This document shows, piece after piece, positions 18,201 through 27,700 of a stretch of DNA of 39,068 bases (positions within the stretch are counted from its first letter, which is position 1; the number at the start of each line of letters is the position of its first letter). Position numbers and translations under genes: made by a program. The stretch is from an uncultured Alistipes sp. (GTDB lineage: Bacteria; Bacteroidota; Bacteroidia; Bacteroidales; Rikenellaceae), in contig URTU01000011.1 in NCBI GenBank assembly GCA_900550925.1, forward strand, positions 1 through 39,068, written 5' to 3'. The notes beneath the pieces were generated by a model, which saw only the letters and a program-made list of their open reading frames with translations, had not been told where the DNA came from and made no database searches.

Positions 18201-18317
18201 CGACACGAGCGCAATCTGTGCCGGTTGCTGTTTCCGATTCTTCCGCTGGGCCGAAACCGGGGAAAAGAGCCCCGATGCCAGTAGCAGAAAACAGACGATT
18301 ATGATTTTGATCTTCAT
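15225..18317 (-). CDS. SusC-like TonB-dependent transporter, divergent plug (second pair)
   Basis: 1030 residues from the ATG at 18317, chosen because it has a good GGAAAGG site before it and opens a signal peptide (MKIKIIIVCFLLLASG); a longer frame upstream lacks either. A carboxypeptidase-regulatory-like domain (about 37-110, DGQPIVGACIYTNEG) precedes the plug (ESISVLKDASSRILYGGTGQ) and a 22-strand-type barrel ending in Phe (GFKANF). The plug is unusual: the common VVVVGYG stretch is absent and the segment before VVVIDGM is short. It forms the transport channel with the SusD encoded 11 bases downstream. Confidence 0.9.
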   Translation of the reverse strand: MKIKIIIVCFLLLASGLFSPVSAQRKNRKQQPAQIALVSKVVGADGQPIVGACIYTNEGKNVSKSGPDGTFAVKTEPKDMVLVEADGYESVVLPAAEINNAPVTLVASVYQSGRTDDVNVPFAPLKRRNVVGAVDQIDVDQLRDTYYADDWHGYLQAAGTGIFDAANIRYAGNVVVIDGMMKGDEGLSFADYLSPDEIESISVLKDASSRILYGGTGQGVINIRTKRGTPLKNYLNVRYEYSLARPISYPDYMGAADYMTLYNEARRNDGLTDRYDEMTIQNTRIGFDPVQYPDVDFYNSDFLRRVKQSHKAVIEMGGGNKIASYYFMLGYDYDKSLQKLGEAAGENDNTFRARGNVDVKITDYLRAKVDMTVVLNSNYASKGNFWEMASTRRPNQFAFLIPIDRVAPEDQALVEEARQQKSLIYGKYLVAGDQVYTTNIYGDKILAGYDKLTNRAANVNIGFDVDLKAITPGLTFSTYAGIDNNNVYMISQTNKYAVYTPSFEISTTSDVDRIHLTKQGENNFVGSQSIDKVDMNRKIAWYNVLNYSRVFAGEHDVNVTATHRMSSYVTQGQIYSKNQLDYALRANYMYRNRYIAEIGASAIASPFLPADHRWGIASSYALGWIMSEENFMKNSGIDFLKLKASFANLKSDPTDYNLSRDTYKIGSKHTYNDGSGSNNFLPVTLGNPDLTFANVYELNAGFEIALFKRSLYVETNFFQRRKTGLIVQPVNEYMGVIGGSDFIMSRNYGISEGRGFEISLSYNKRFDRDWSLSVNAGMVYYKAKNLKVDELNYGPGMEYNQQAGKSLSALWGYVADGFYTQEEIDCINDPLDKTIAKPSFGTVQAGDLKYRDLNGDGVINDRDQKVIGDSRSTCDYRLALTVRWRNFSLYAQMRAQSGGAQLMTGSYYQVYGEMKYPSYLKSARWAYDPERGIDTRETASYPRLTTTGNTHNFKNSTFWIAATDFFKIPVVQLTYHLSDRIARKIGMKSPNVYFRANNLLTLAPEKEKLLLNVGGEPAYTWFALGFKANF

Positions 18318-18334
18318 ATCCTTTCCATTAAATG

Positions 18335-20194
18335 TTAATTCCAACCCGGATTCTGCGTGAATCCTTCGTACTGCTGCACATCGGTGCGATTGAACGGCAT
18401 CCAGTAATGTTTCTGATCGAACACACCGTTGCAAACCACCTCTTTTCTGAAATAGGTGTGCTGCTTGTCGAACACCCCTTTGTACCGGATCTTGTACTCG
18501 GGCAGATGCGCCACATACCAGCGACGGATATCATACCAGCGATGCCCTTCAAAAGCCAGTTCCACGGACCGTTCATTCCATATCCGTTTGCGGAACGTCT
18601 CGCGATCGGTCGTGAATTTCGCAGCCACGTCCGGCAACGACTCCGTACCATAGGTATACAGTTCATAAGGTTTCGTAACATCCTCGTCAATAGGCAGTTT
18701 AACACGTCTCCGTATGATGTTCACGGCATCGACTGCACTCATGGGCGCCCATGCGGGAACCGCCGTGGGCGAGGGACACACTTCATTGATTGCCTCGGCA
18801 TAAATCAAGTACATCTCGGCCAAGCGGATATACGGGATACCAAACTGATAATTGGAGGTTTGCTTGTCGAATTTGTTGGCCTTGTAGGGAATGTATTTCC
18901 GGATAAGATAACCGGTCAGCGAGCCCGAGCCGGAATTCATGTCCTTGCCATTGCCGGCACCGGCACCACCAGCCGAATAGAGCTGTACATAGGCGTCTTC
19001 GGCCGGCGAAATATTACTTGTTGCGACCCATTTGACACCGTCGACCAGAATCGTCTGTAACAGCCGCGGATCCCGGTTGGCCCACGGATTCATCGGATCG
19101 TATTTGCCCTCGCTTTCGGGATCGTCGATCGGAAGTCCCCACTTTGTCTCGTACATATCCACCATGTTCTGCGTGGCAGCAGTTACTTGCCCCTTTCCTT
19201 CAAAACGCTGCGAATTGTGGATATTGCCGATACGCACCAACTGGCTGTTGCCGCGGGCCGTAGTCAGTTTGAACCAGATGTACTCTTTGGTATAGACGAC
19301 TCGCTGTGCATTCGTGTTGTTGATGAAATTATTGGGATAATCTTTCCAATCCACCAGCTTGTATACGCCCTGATCTGCCAATTTGATGACTTCATAAGCT
19401 GCCTTTGCGGCCTCCTCGCACAACTCGGGATCATATTCGGCCACCCCTCGCTCCATATAGGTCGTCAACGGACTTGCCGCATAGAGATACGCCCGGGCTT
19501 TGAGTGCAAGGGCGGCACCTTTGGTCACACGCCCCAGATAAGCATCCGGAGCGGCCATACCTTGTTCTGTCTCATTCCAGTCAACCGGCAGACAGGCCGC
19601 AGCCTCATCCAGGTCCTCGATGATCCGCATGAGGGTCTCCTTGAATGACAAACGCGGGAAACGCATGTTATCGCCCGGCTCAAGAAAACGATCAATATAA
19701 GGAACTCCGCCCCAGATGCGAGCGATTTCAAAATGATACCACGCCCTGAAAAAGTGAAGCTGACCCTTGATGAGACGCACCTCTTCATCGGTGGCACCTA
19801 CCAGCAGATGCAGGTTCTTAAAACCCTGATTGCAGACGCGGATCTGCTCCCAACCGTTCCAGAATCCGGAATTGCCTCCGCTCTTGGATTCGGTAATCAT
19901 ATTCTGCCACGTATTGGTCCATATCCACCAATAGTTCCCCTGCGGAATAGTCTGCGAAGCGATGAAATCCTTCGAACCATAGACATCGTCGCCCATATCA
20001 AGACATGCACAGTTCGCCTGGTCGATATAGCGCACGAGTTTTTCCCCGTAAAGGTTGTCGACAAATCCCGTAAAGTTCTGGTAACTACCAAATATCTGTT
20101 CTTCGTCCAGATCCGATTTCTGTGTTCGCTCCAGGTAATCCTCGCACGAAACAAGCAGCGGGATGACAAGAAGCAGCGTAATTATCTTTTTCAT
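18335..20194 (-). CDS. SusD/RagB family outer-membrane lipoprotein (first pair)
   Basis: 619 residues, lipoprotein signal MKKIITLLLVIPLLVSC with Cys17. SusD features are KGQLHFFRAWYHFEIARIWG, the loop GGVPYIDRFLEPGD, and the C-terminal RIWNERSVELAFEGHRWYDI signature. It is encoded 12 bases after its SusC partner and 17 bases before the second SusC. It would bind the glycan at the surface and hand it to the channel. The length is at the upper end for the family. Confidence 0.92.
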   Translation of the reverse strand: MKKIITLLLVIPLLVSCEDYLERTQKSDLDEEQIFGSYQNFTGFVDNLYGEKLVRYIDQANCACLDMGDDVYGSKDFIASQTIPQGNYWWIWTNTWQNMITESKSGGNSGFWNGWEQIRVCNQGFKNLHLLVGATDEEVRLIKGQLHFFRAWYHFEIARIWGGVPYIDRFLEPGDNMRFPRLSFKETLMRIIEDLDEAAACLPVDWNETEQGMAAPDAYLGRVTKGAALALKARAYLYAASPLTTYMERGVAEYDPELCEEAAKAAYEVIKLADQGVYKLVDWKDYPNNFINNTNAQRVVYTKEYIWFKLTTARGNSQLVRIGNIHNSQRFEGKGQVTAATQNMVDMYETKWGLPIDDPESEGKYDPMNPWANRDPRLLQTILVDGVKWVATSNISPAEDAYVQLYSAGGAGAGNGKDMNSGSGSLTGYLIRKYIPYKANKFDKQTSNYQFGIPYIRLAEMYLIYAEAINEVCPSPTAVPAWAPMSAVDAVNIIRRRVKLPIDEDVTKPYELYTYGTESLPDVAAKFTTDRETFRKRIWNERSVELAFEGHRWYDIRRWYVAHLPEYKIRYKGVFDKQHTYFRKEVVCNGVFDQKHYWMPFNRTDVQQYEGFTQNPGWN

Positions 20195-20206
20195 GATACT
20201 TCTTCG

Positions 20207-23200
20207 TTAAAATTTGACATTCACGCCGAACGTATAACGCTTCAGTTTGGGATACTGCGCCGAATGGCTCTCCTTGGCCCGGGTGGCATTGGCCTCACGG
20301 TCATCGCTCATGTGGGAATAGAGCCAGAGATTGTTGCCGGACAGATAGAGCCGGATCGACTGGATGCCGGTCTTCTTGAGTTTCGGCCCGTTGAAGGTGT
20401 AACTCAATTCGGCCGTCTGCAGACGCCACAGCGTTCCGTCGGCACGCTGAAGCTGCGAAGCATAAAGCGAACGGTTCGTATTCATGAACGAAATATGACG
20501 AATTGTTCCATTATCGTTGTACCCCGGAATCCACATGTTTTCCCATGTATCGCGATCGATGGCCGTCGAATAGGAAGGCGACGGAAACTCCTCATAGGTA
20601 TTCTGACGGGAAACATCGGTCTGGCCTACCAGCAGTGCCGAAAGCGACAGGTTTTTCCAGCTCACAGCCAGATTCAACGAGAAAGAGTAGAGCGGATAGT
20701 GGTTGTAGTCGCAAGGCACATTGTCCGAACCGTCAACCACACCGTCGCCATTGTAATCGAGTAGAGCGTAATTACCAGGGACATAACCGGTCATGTTGTC
20801 GACTCCCACGTGGGTGTACATGTCATCCCAACTCTTGAGAATACCGGTACCTGGAATGCCGGTAGGCTGATTGATCGGCTTTCCGGCCTTCTTCTGATAG
20901 TCGGGAGCCAATTCGGGATCTTCCCGATACACGACCTCATTCCAGGCATACGACACCGAACCGCCCAACAGATAGGACCAGTCGGCTCCGATATTGCCGC
21001 GAAATTTCGTCTCCAGTTCCCAGCCGTGATTCTTGGTTTCACCGATATTGGCCGAAACAGCCTCGGCGCCGAACCAAGGCGGCACGGCACGCTGATCTCC
21101 ACTAATAAAGATGTTGGTACGACGCCCCCAATAATAATCGAATCCGAAGGTCCACATGCCTTTGAACATCGTAGCCTCCAACGCAAGATCGTTCTTATAG
21201 GCCGTTTCCCACTGAGCATCGGGATTTCCGATCACCTTTACCTCGGCACTCGAAAAATTCGGGGCCTGGCCGATCGGATATCCGAAAACGCCTTCATCTT
21301 TTTTCCGCGCCCACTGAGTCGAATAAAGCCACTTGGCAATGCCTTCATCGCTGCCGACAATGCCCCACGAATAACGGATTTTCAGAAAATCCACGAATTT
21401 CACGTGCTGCTGGAAGAACTTTTCGTTCGATATGACCCAACCGCCGGCAAGCGAAGGAAAGAATCCGAACTTGTTGCCCGGTCCAAACTTCTCCGATCCA
21501 TTGTAGGCACCGTTGGCCTCGAAAAGATAACGGTTCCTGAACCCATAGGTCACGCGGGCCGCCCACTCCTCACGATAGGAGGCAAAAGCACTGCCCGTAG
21601 CATACTGCTGACGCTTGAAAAGCAACAGACCCGTCACATCGTGCCCGTTCCCGAATGTTCGGTTGTAGTTGAGTGAAAGTTGATACAACTGATCCTGGTA
21701 AACCTCCTTGTTGGCGGAAGAAGTGCTCACTTTCACCTGATTGGGGTAATAATCGAAACCGTGCGTCGAGCTGTTATAAGTGGCCGGATAGTTCCACGTA
21801 ACAGCCCCTGTTCTCGGATCGACGTATTTCGTCAGGGCACGGACTCCCGAAATATTCGGCCCGGTCGTGGTATAATAGTTGCGGAAATTTGCAACCGCAT
21901 TGAGAGACAAACCCTTCACCAGCATACTCAAATCCTGCTTGAGCTTGATCGAAGCATTGGCATCGGTTCGTATCTCCACATTCTGGCCCGAATAGTTGAG
22001 AACTTCCACCGTATTTTCCGTATCGGTCTTGGCCTTGTCGTTTCCGAAAACTCCGTCTTCGTAACGGACCGGATATTCGTCGGGAGCCTTACGCCATACG
22101 CCCTTCCACAACGTGACCGCATTGGCCCCGACCGTACGTTCCTGACCGACAACCACGTCGATATCGGCACTCACGACCGTCGTCGGAGTCAGCTGGAAAT
22201 CGAAATTGCTGCGGACATTTATTCGCTGGTAATCGTTCTTGGGAACATATCCCTGTCCCAAATCCCGACCGCGCAGGATATCGCCGTCATAGAGATATGA
22301 AAGGAAACCGTAATACTTCACGAATTTGGTTCCTCCACGGATATCCACACCCGCCTTGTGCGACCAGGCAAACTTTTTGAGCGTTTCGCTCTGCCAGTCG
22401 ACATTGGGATAGCGATAAGGATCTGACCCCGAACGGAACTTTTTCAATTCGTTCATTGTCGTGATATAAGACCACAGTTCAGGTTTGGCTCCGAGGGCAT
22501 TTTCAATGGCAAAATTCCGTGCCACACGACCTTCGTAAGAGGAGAGCAGCGTCGGGATTTTTGAAATGGTCTTCAACGTGGTATGGGCATAGACATTGAG
22601 GCTCATCTTGCCTTCGACGCCCCGTTTCGTGGTAATAAGAATGACTCCGTTGCCGCCGCGCACACCATAGACCGCCGTTGCCGAGGCATCCTTCAGGACA
22701 GACATCGACTCGATTTCATTCACGTCGACATCCTCCATGCGGCGCTCGATGCCGTCCACAAGGATCAGCGGCGCCGAACTGGTCCACGACGACATGCCGC
22801 GAATGAGTATCTGAGCCTCCTCTTCACCGGGTTTGCCACTCGAAGTCAAAGCGGTCAACCCCGGCACAAGACCATTCAGGGCACTCGACAGCGACGTCAT
22901 GCCGCCCGTGCTCTGGAGTTGTTCACCCTTGACCTGGGTAATGGCACCTACGACACTCTCTTTTTTCTGCACACCGTAACCGACCACCACGACCTGCTCG
23001 ACATCGAGCGAATCATCCTCAAGGACCACATCGATGACCTTTTGGGCATGGACGGCGACCGTTTGATCCGACATACCGAGATAGCTGAACCGCAGCGATT
23101 CGCCTCTCTTCACCTCAATCGCATAATAGCCGGACAAGTCCGTAGAGACACCACGCGTGGTACCGACAATCACCACCGACGCCCCGATAATCGGAGCTCC

Positions 23201-23326
23201 GTCCTTATCGGTCACTTTACCCGTCACCTCAAGCACTGCGTCCTGTTGGGCCCTCACCTGACTGGGAAAAGCCAACAGCTGCCACAGAAAGATGACACCT
23301 AAAGCTGCTTTCGTAAATTTTACCAT
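20207..23326 (-). CDS. SusC-like TonB-dependent transporter (first pair)
   Basis: 1039 residues with a signal peptide ending near VRAQQ. Domain order: carboxypeptidase-regulatory-like domain (about 33-115, VTGKVTDKDGAPIIGASVVI), the conserved VEQVVVVGYGVQKKESVVGA stretch, plug domain with LILVDGIERR and IESMSVLKDASATAVYGVRG (about 125-235), then the barrel with a C-terminal Phe (FGVNVKF). It imports oligosaccharides across the outer membrane using TonB energy. It is 43 bases downstream of a sulfatase, the longest gap inside the gene run after the kinase leader, but no promoter motif is visible in that gap. Confidence 0.93.
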   Translation of the reverse strand: MVKFTKAALGVIFLWQLLAFPSQVRAQQDAVLEVTGKVTDKDGAPIIGASVVIVGTTRGVSTDLSGYYAIEVKRGESLRFSYLGMSDQTVAVHAQKVIDVVLEDDSLDVEQVVVVGYGVQKKESVVGAITQVKGEQLQSTGGMTSLSSALNGLVPGLTALTSSGKPGEEEAQILIRGMSSWTSSAPLILVDGIERRMEDVDVNEIESMSVLKDASATAVYGVRGGNGVILITTKRGVEGKMSLNVYAHTTLKTISKIPTLLSSYEGRVARNFAIENALGAKPELWSYITTMNELKKFRSGSDPYRYPNVDWQSETLKKFAWSHKAGVDIRGGTKFVKYYGFLSYLYDGDILRGRDLGQGYVPKNDYQRINVRSNFDFQLTPTTVVSADIDVVVGQERTVGANAVTLWKGVWRKAPDEYPVRYEDGVFGNDKAKTDTENTVEVLNYSGQNVEIRTDANASIKLKQDLSMLVKGLSLNAVANFRNYYTTTGPNISGVRALTKYVDPRTGAVTWNYPATYNSSTHGFDYYPNQVKVSTSSANKEVYQDQLYQLSLNYNRTFGNGHDVTGLLLFKRQQYATGSAFASYREEWAARVTYGFRNRYLFEANGAYNGSEKFGPGNKFGFFPSLAGGWVISNEKFFQQHVKFVDFLKIRYSWGIVGSDEGIAKWLYSTQWARKKDEGVFGYPIGQAPNFSSAEVKVIGNPDAQWETAYKNDLALEATMFKGMWTFGFDYYWGRRTNIFISGDQRAVPPWFGAEAVSANIGETKNHGWELETKFRGNIGADWSYLLGGSVSYAWNEVVYREDPELAPDYQKKAGKPINQPTGIPGTGILKSWDDMYTHVGVDNMTGYVPGNYALLDYNGDGVVDGSDNVPCDYNHYPLYSFSLNLAVSWKNLSLSALLVGQTDVSRQNTYEEFPSPSYSTAIDRDTWENMWIPGYNDNGTIRHISFMNTNRSLYASQLQRADGTLWRLQTAELSYTFNGPKLKKTGIQSIRLYLSGNNLWLYSHMSDDREANATRAKESHSAQYPKLKRYTFGVNVKF

Positions 23327-23369
23327 GGTTCATTTATTTTAGGTTTGTAGTTTTCGTTCATTCCGCCCA

Positions 23370-24761
23370 TCAGGTATTATGCGATCCAAAGGGGCGTTCG
23401 TCGTTGATCGACGGAGCAATGTTCACTTCCTGCCGGTATTTCTGCCGCAACCGTTCAAATTTTTCGACCAGTTCGGGGCGCTTGGGGGCAATATTGCGTT
23501 TTTCTCCGGGATCGAGCTCCAGGTCAAAAATCAGAAGTTCGACCCGCGAGGTATCCTGCAGATAAGGCGTCTGCGTATACCAGTCGTCCGGGACTTCAAA
23601 GATCGCCTTGTAACGGCCGGTCCGTAATGCAGCCAGCCGACTGCCCCGATAATAGGCAAATTCGTGACGGACTACCGTATCCTTGCCCGACAGCATCGGC
23701 ATCAGATCAACCCCGTCAAGAGGCCGGTCTTCCGGAATCCGCGCACCGCACAACCGAGCGATCGTAGGAAGCAGATCGAGTTGTGTTCCGATCTCCCGAC
23801 AGACACTTCCGGCAGGGATCAACTCCGGATATCGGAAGATTCCCGGTACACGGAATCCTCCTTCCCAACCGCTGCCCTTGCCTCCGCGCAAATGCCCGGC
23901 ACTTCCGCCGTTATTGGGTGTAAACTTGATAGCCGGACCGTTATCACTGGTAAAGATCACCAAAGTATGTTCGTCCAGACCGTTTTCACGCAGGCTTGCC
24001 ATAACCTGACCCACACTCCAGTCCAGTTCCTCCACGGCATCTCCGTAACGACCCGCCCGGCTCGTGTGTTCGAATTCCGCCGATGCCATGACCGGCAAAT
24101 GAGGATAGGCATGAGAAATGAAGAGAAAGAATGGTTCGTCACGATGTCGTGAGATATAATCACAGGCCCGTTCGGTATACATCCGCGTCAGATTGGGCCG
24201 GTCGGCATGTTCCTGCAACATGGTATCATTCTCCATCAAGGGGAGCGTCCTGTAATTATTCGGAGAATAAAGCCCATAAAAATAATCGAACCCATTGTCT
24301 GCAGGCAGATAGGGGTGTGCATGTCCCTGATGCCACTTGCCGATAAGAGCCGTGGCGTAACCAGCCTCCCGCAGAATATCCGCAAGAGTCACCTCCTCTT
24401 CGGGAAGTCCTCTCGGTGTATCGGGGAACAGGACGCTTTCCCGATCGCCGTACATGCCCGACCGCACCGGATAACGGGCCGTCAACAAACCGGCACGGGA
24501 AGGAGACGACACGGCAGCCGGAGCATAAAACGAGTTCATCTTCACACCTTCGGCGGCCAGACTGTCAATATGCGGAGTCCGGATGGTAGGATGCCCGTAA
24601 CAACTCAAATCGCCGTAACCCATATCATCCACATAGATCAGAACGACATTGGGCCGCGGATCCGTCCTTTCGGGTAATTCGGCAGCCCGACACGACGCAC
24701 CCTGCTGTGCTGCACAGAGCAGCAGGCAGGAGGAAACTGGAGTAAATAATCTATTATCCAT
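23370..24761 (-). CDS. Serine-type S1 family arylsulfatase-like sulfatase, exported
   Basis: 463 residues with a leader ending before ERTDPRPNVV. Motifs: LIYVDDMGYGDLSCYG (Asp45-Asp46), signature SSPSR with the formylglycine site at Ser85 followed by AGLLTARYPVRSGMYG, LIGKWHQGH, and IFTSDNGP. The layout matches arylsulfatase A/GALNS-like S1 enzymes of gut Bacteroidota, and the length is complete. It lies between the DUF4838 fusion gene and the first SusC in the same run. It would remove a sulfate ester before or after import. The sulfate position is not predictable from what I can see. Like the other two sulfatases here it needs a serine-modifying maturase from elsewhere in the genome. Confidence 0.9.
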   Translation of the reverse strand: MDNRLFTPVSSCLLLCAAQQGASCRAAELPERTDPRPNVVLIYVDDMGYGDLSCYGHPTIRTPHIDSLAAEGVKMNSFYAPAAVSSPSRAGLLTARYPVRSGMYGDRESVLFPDTPRGLPEEEVTLADILREAGYATALIGKWHQGHAHPYLPADNGFDYFYGLYSPNNYRTLPLMENDTMLQEHADRPNLTRMYTERACDYISRHRDEPFFLFISHAYPHLPVMASAEFEHTSRAGRYGDAVEELDWSVGQVMASLRENGLDEHTLVIFTSDNGPAIKFTPNNGGSAGHLRGGKGSGWEGGFRVPGIFRYPELIPAGSVCREIGTQLDLLPTIARLCGARIPEDRPLDGVDLMPMLSGKDTVVRHEFAYYRGSRLAALRTGRYKAIFEVPDDWYTQTPYLQDTSRVELLIFDLELDPGEKRNIAPKRPELVEKFERLRQKYRQEVNIAPSINDERPFGSHNT

Positions 24762-24791
24762 AACTGGTCGGATTTGAAATATGGTTTTCTG

Positions 24792-27700
24792 TCAATGATT
24801 CAGCCCATGTTTTTTCCGGAGAGCCGGGACGGTAAAGTTTCGGGGGACCACCACGCCTCGCCCTGCGCAGGAGTCGGCCCAAACGACCATACGGTCGATT
24901 ACCGCCCCGGCCTTTTCCGGAGGGTCACCCGCTGCCCGCATACGGCACAAGGTGAGTTCGTCCCGCAGATACTCGAGTGACAACGACAATCTCCGCAATG
25001 CCCTGGAGCAAGGATTATCCCCCCGGTCATCCCGACGGAGACGAATTGCCATACGCCCGATTTCAGCAAGCCACTTATCATATTGCTCCACGCTTTTGAG
25101 CCGGGTTCCGGGAATGGCAGCCGCATGACGCGTCACCCGCTCAAAAAGGTCCAGCACACGAATCGCCGTTGCGGCATGACGACCATAACGCACCCGGACA
25201 AAGTCATCCAGCAACCGATCGACATCCAGATCGGGGTTGACGGCAAGTCGGGCAAGCACATAGTGATTCACTTCATATGTGGCCCAGTCACCGGGTTCTC
25301 CATAAATACTCACACCCGAAGCTCCGTTGGCTGCATACCACCTTACATCGTCGGCAATATAGTGCGGCAGGACGAGCGGAAGACTACGCCATGCATATTT
25401 GCGGTAATAGGAGTAGAGATTGACCCTGCCGTCGAACCCTTCACGCCACTGTCTGAAAGCAGTCGCATACAGGCGATTCTTCGGATTTGCCGCATCGTCA
25501 ATCTGTGCTTCAAAACACTGGTCGATCGGACAAAAGTCGACCATCACGTCCGCAGAGAGGCGATTCGTCGTTGCCGGTTCAAGATAGGCCTGATAGGCAA
25601 TACATTCCAGACGCAGACGGGGGAACTCCTCGCGCAGAGCATCGGATACGAGGTTGACCATCCGAGCATGTTTCTCCGAATCGGAACCGAGACGACGACA
25701 GGTTTCACAGCGGCACCATATCGCACCGTCGGGCGGCCAGAAGGAGAAGATATCGATTTCAGGATGCACCCGCAAATAGCATCTCACGGAGTCGATCAGG
25801 TTCTCCACAGCTTCGGGGTTCGACGTGCAGATCACATAGCGTTGTTCTCTCCGCCGTATTCCCTGCTCATCCATACCGAACCACTCGGGATGCGCTTCAT
25901 ACAGTTTTCCATCATCCATCGAGGCATTCAGGAAGTTCTGATAGCCATGCCCTCCGACTTCGAGGAGCAAACCGCGACGAGACATCTCCGGCAAAAGAAA
26001 GCTCCGCATTTTATCCCACATCACACGCCCTCCGCCCTGATAATTGATCGGCACAACCAGTGTATTGTATCCTGCCTTGGGCATCCACTCCACCAATTGA
26101 CGGAGATTCCTTTCATTATGAGAGATTCCCTCTTCCACATAGATCTTGCGGCTGGGCATGGCCGGAATCACAACAACCCGCTCGGGACCTGCATATACTA
26201 CCCTGTCGACAGCCGGGACCATTTCCGCAGCCCCTGCATAAAAATCGTAATCCGGCGAGAGGTAGCGACATCCCAAACGCTCCAGCAGATCGTAAACGGC
26301 ACGGAGCACAGCGCGGGGAGAACCGCCGCGCAACAGCAGATCGCGATCGCTGGCAACGATCGAGTAACAGTCGGCCGGAAGCGGCCCGCAGGAACGTCCT
26401 GAATCGGTAGCCTTACCCGAAAGATCGGAGGCGGAAAGACATATGCATCCGGAATCCTCCATAACGGGAGCAGTCGACGATACGTTTCCCATTCTCGCAA
26501 GGTACTTTTCCAATTCCTGACAAGCATATTGCAGCACCTCATTTTCAGGACAGAGATTCTCAATACGGACTGACATCCGACCATTCTCGGCCAGAACGGT
26601 CCGAACGGATCGTTCCGCTGAAACCTCCGGCAGTCCGGGATCAGTCTTCGACACGGCTATCAGAGCCGATACATCCCGAAGGGTATCAAACCAGACGCAC
26701 CGGCCTTGTGTCGAACGGGCCCCATATCCTACTGGCAGTTCCGTGAGGCTTTTCACCAGCGGTGCTCCATTCTCTCGTTCATTACCGAAGCGTATTTTTC
26801 CGTCAAGCGGACAATAGCAGTTTTCATTCATCAAACTTCCTGCATTCGGCCGATTGCGGCAAACCGTCACACCTTCGGCCGTCACGATCAGATTCCGACG
26901 CAGACAGTTCCGAGACTCCGGTTGCATAATCCGGAAAACACCCTGTTCATTCCCGTTGCGACGGCGACGGACAATCGTATTGTGCTCGATCAAGGCACCA
27001 CACCCCTGCCAAAGCAGCAGAAACGACTGATAATCGTCGCTGATATTGTCGTATACATGCAGTCCGCTATAAACAGGCGCCTCAACCACATCCTTGTATG
27101 TCACTTCAAGAAAGCCCTGATTTCCCTGAGAGAAGTTATGATGAATTGCGATATCATATTTTGAGACACGGCCATCATCGATCTCTATGGCTCCTCCGTC
27201 AGCACCCACAAGGCCCGTGGTTTTCCATACGATCGAGACATCCTCGGCCCGGTAATTGCGAATCGTATTGTAACAGACCTCCTGATGGTCGGCTCCAAGC
27301 CAAATGGCAATCGGCCCCCAGGTCCACTCCTTGAGCACCCGGGTACAGTCATGCAGATAATTGCCTGCAATGAGCGCATGCTCCCCGTTACTTTTGATCC
27401 CTACACCGCAATCGGTGAATTCACAACTCCGTACCACGCAATGCCGGGCCACAGAGTCTATCAAAACAGCACCCAACTGCCACATCTCGACAAAAGAACC
27501 GATCGGGTGCCGTTGCGGTATCTTTGCAAGGGTGTGGGCAAACGCCAGGTGTTCGACATGCAGGTAATCGCCCGCAAGACGGATGCAATTACCGAAACCC
27601 GTTGTATCGGAATTTGTAAATACGGGGGCCGGAAGGTTTTTTCGCCCGTAACTTGTAAAACGGATCGGGGCGACAGCCGTACCCGAGACACGAATTTCCA

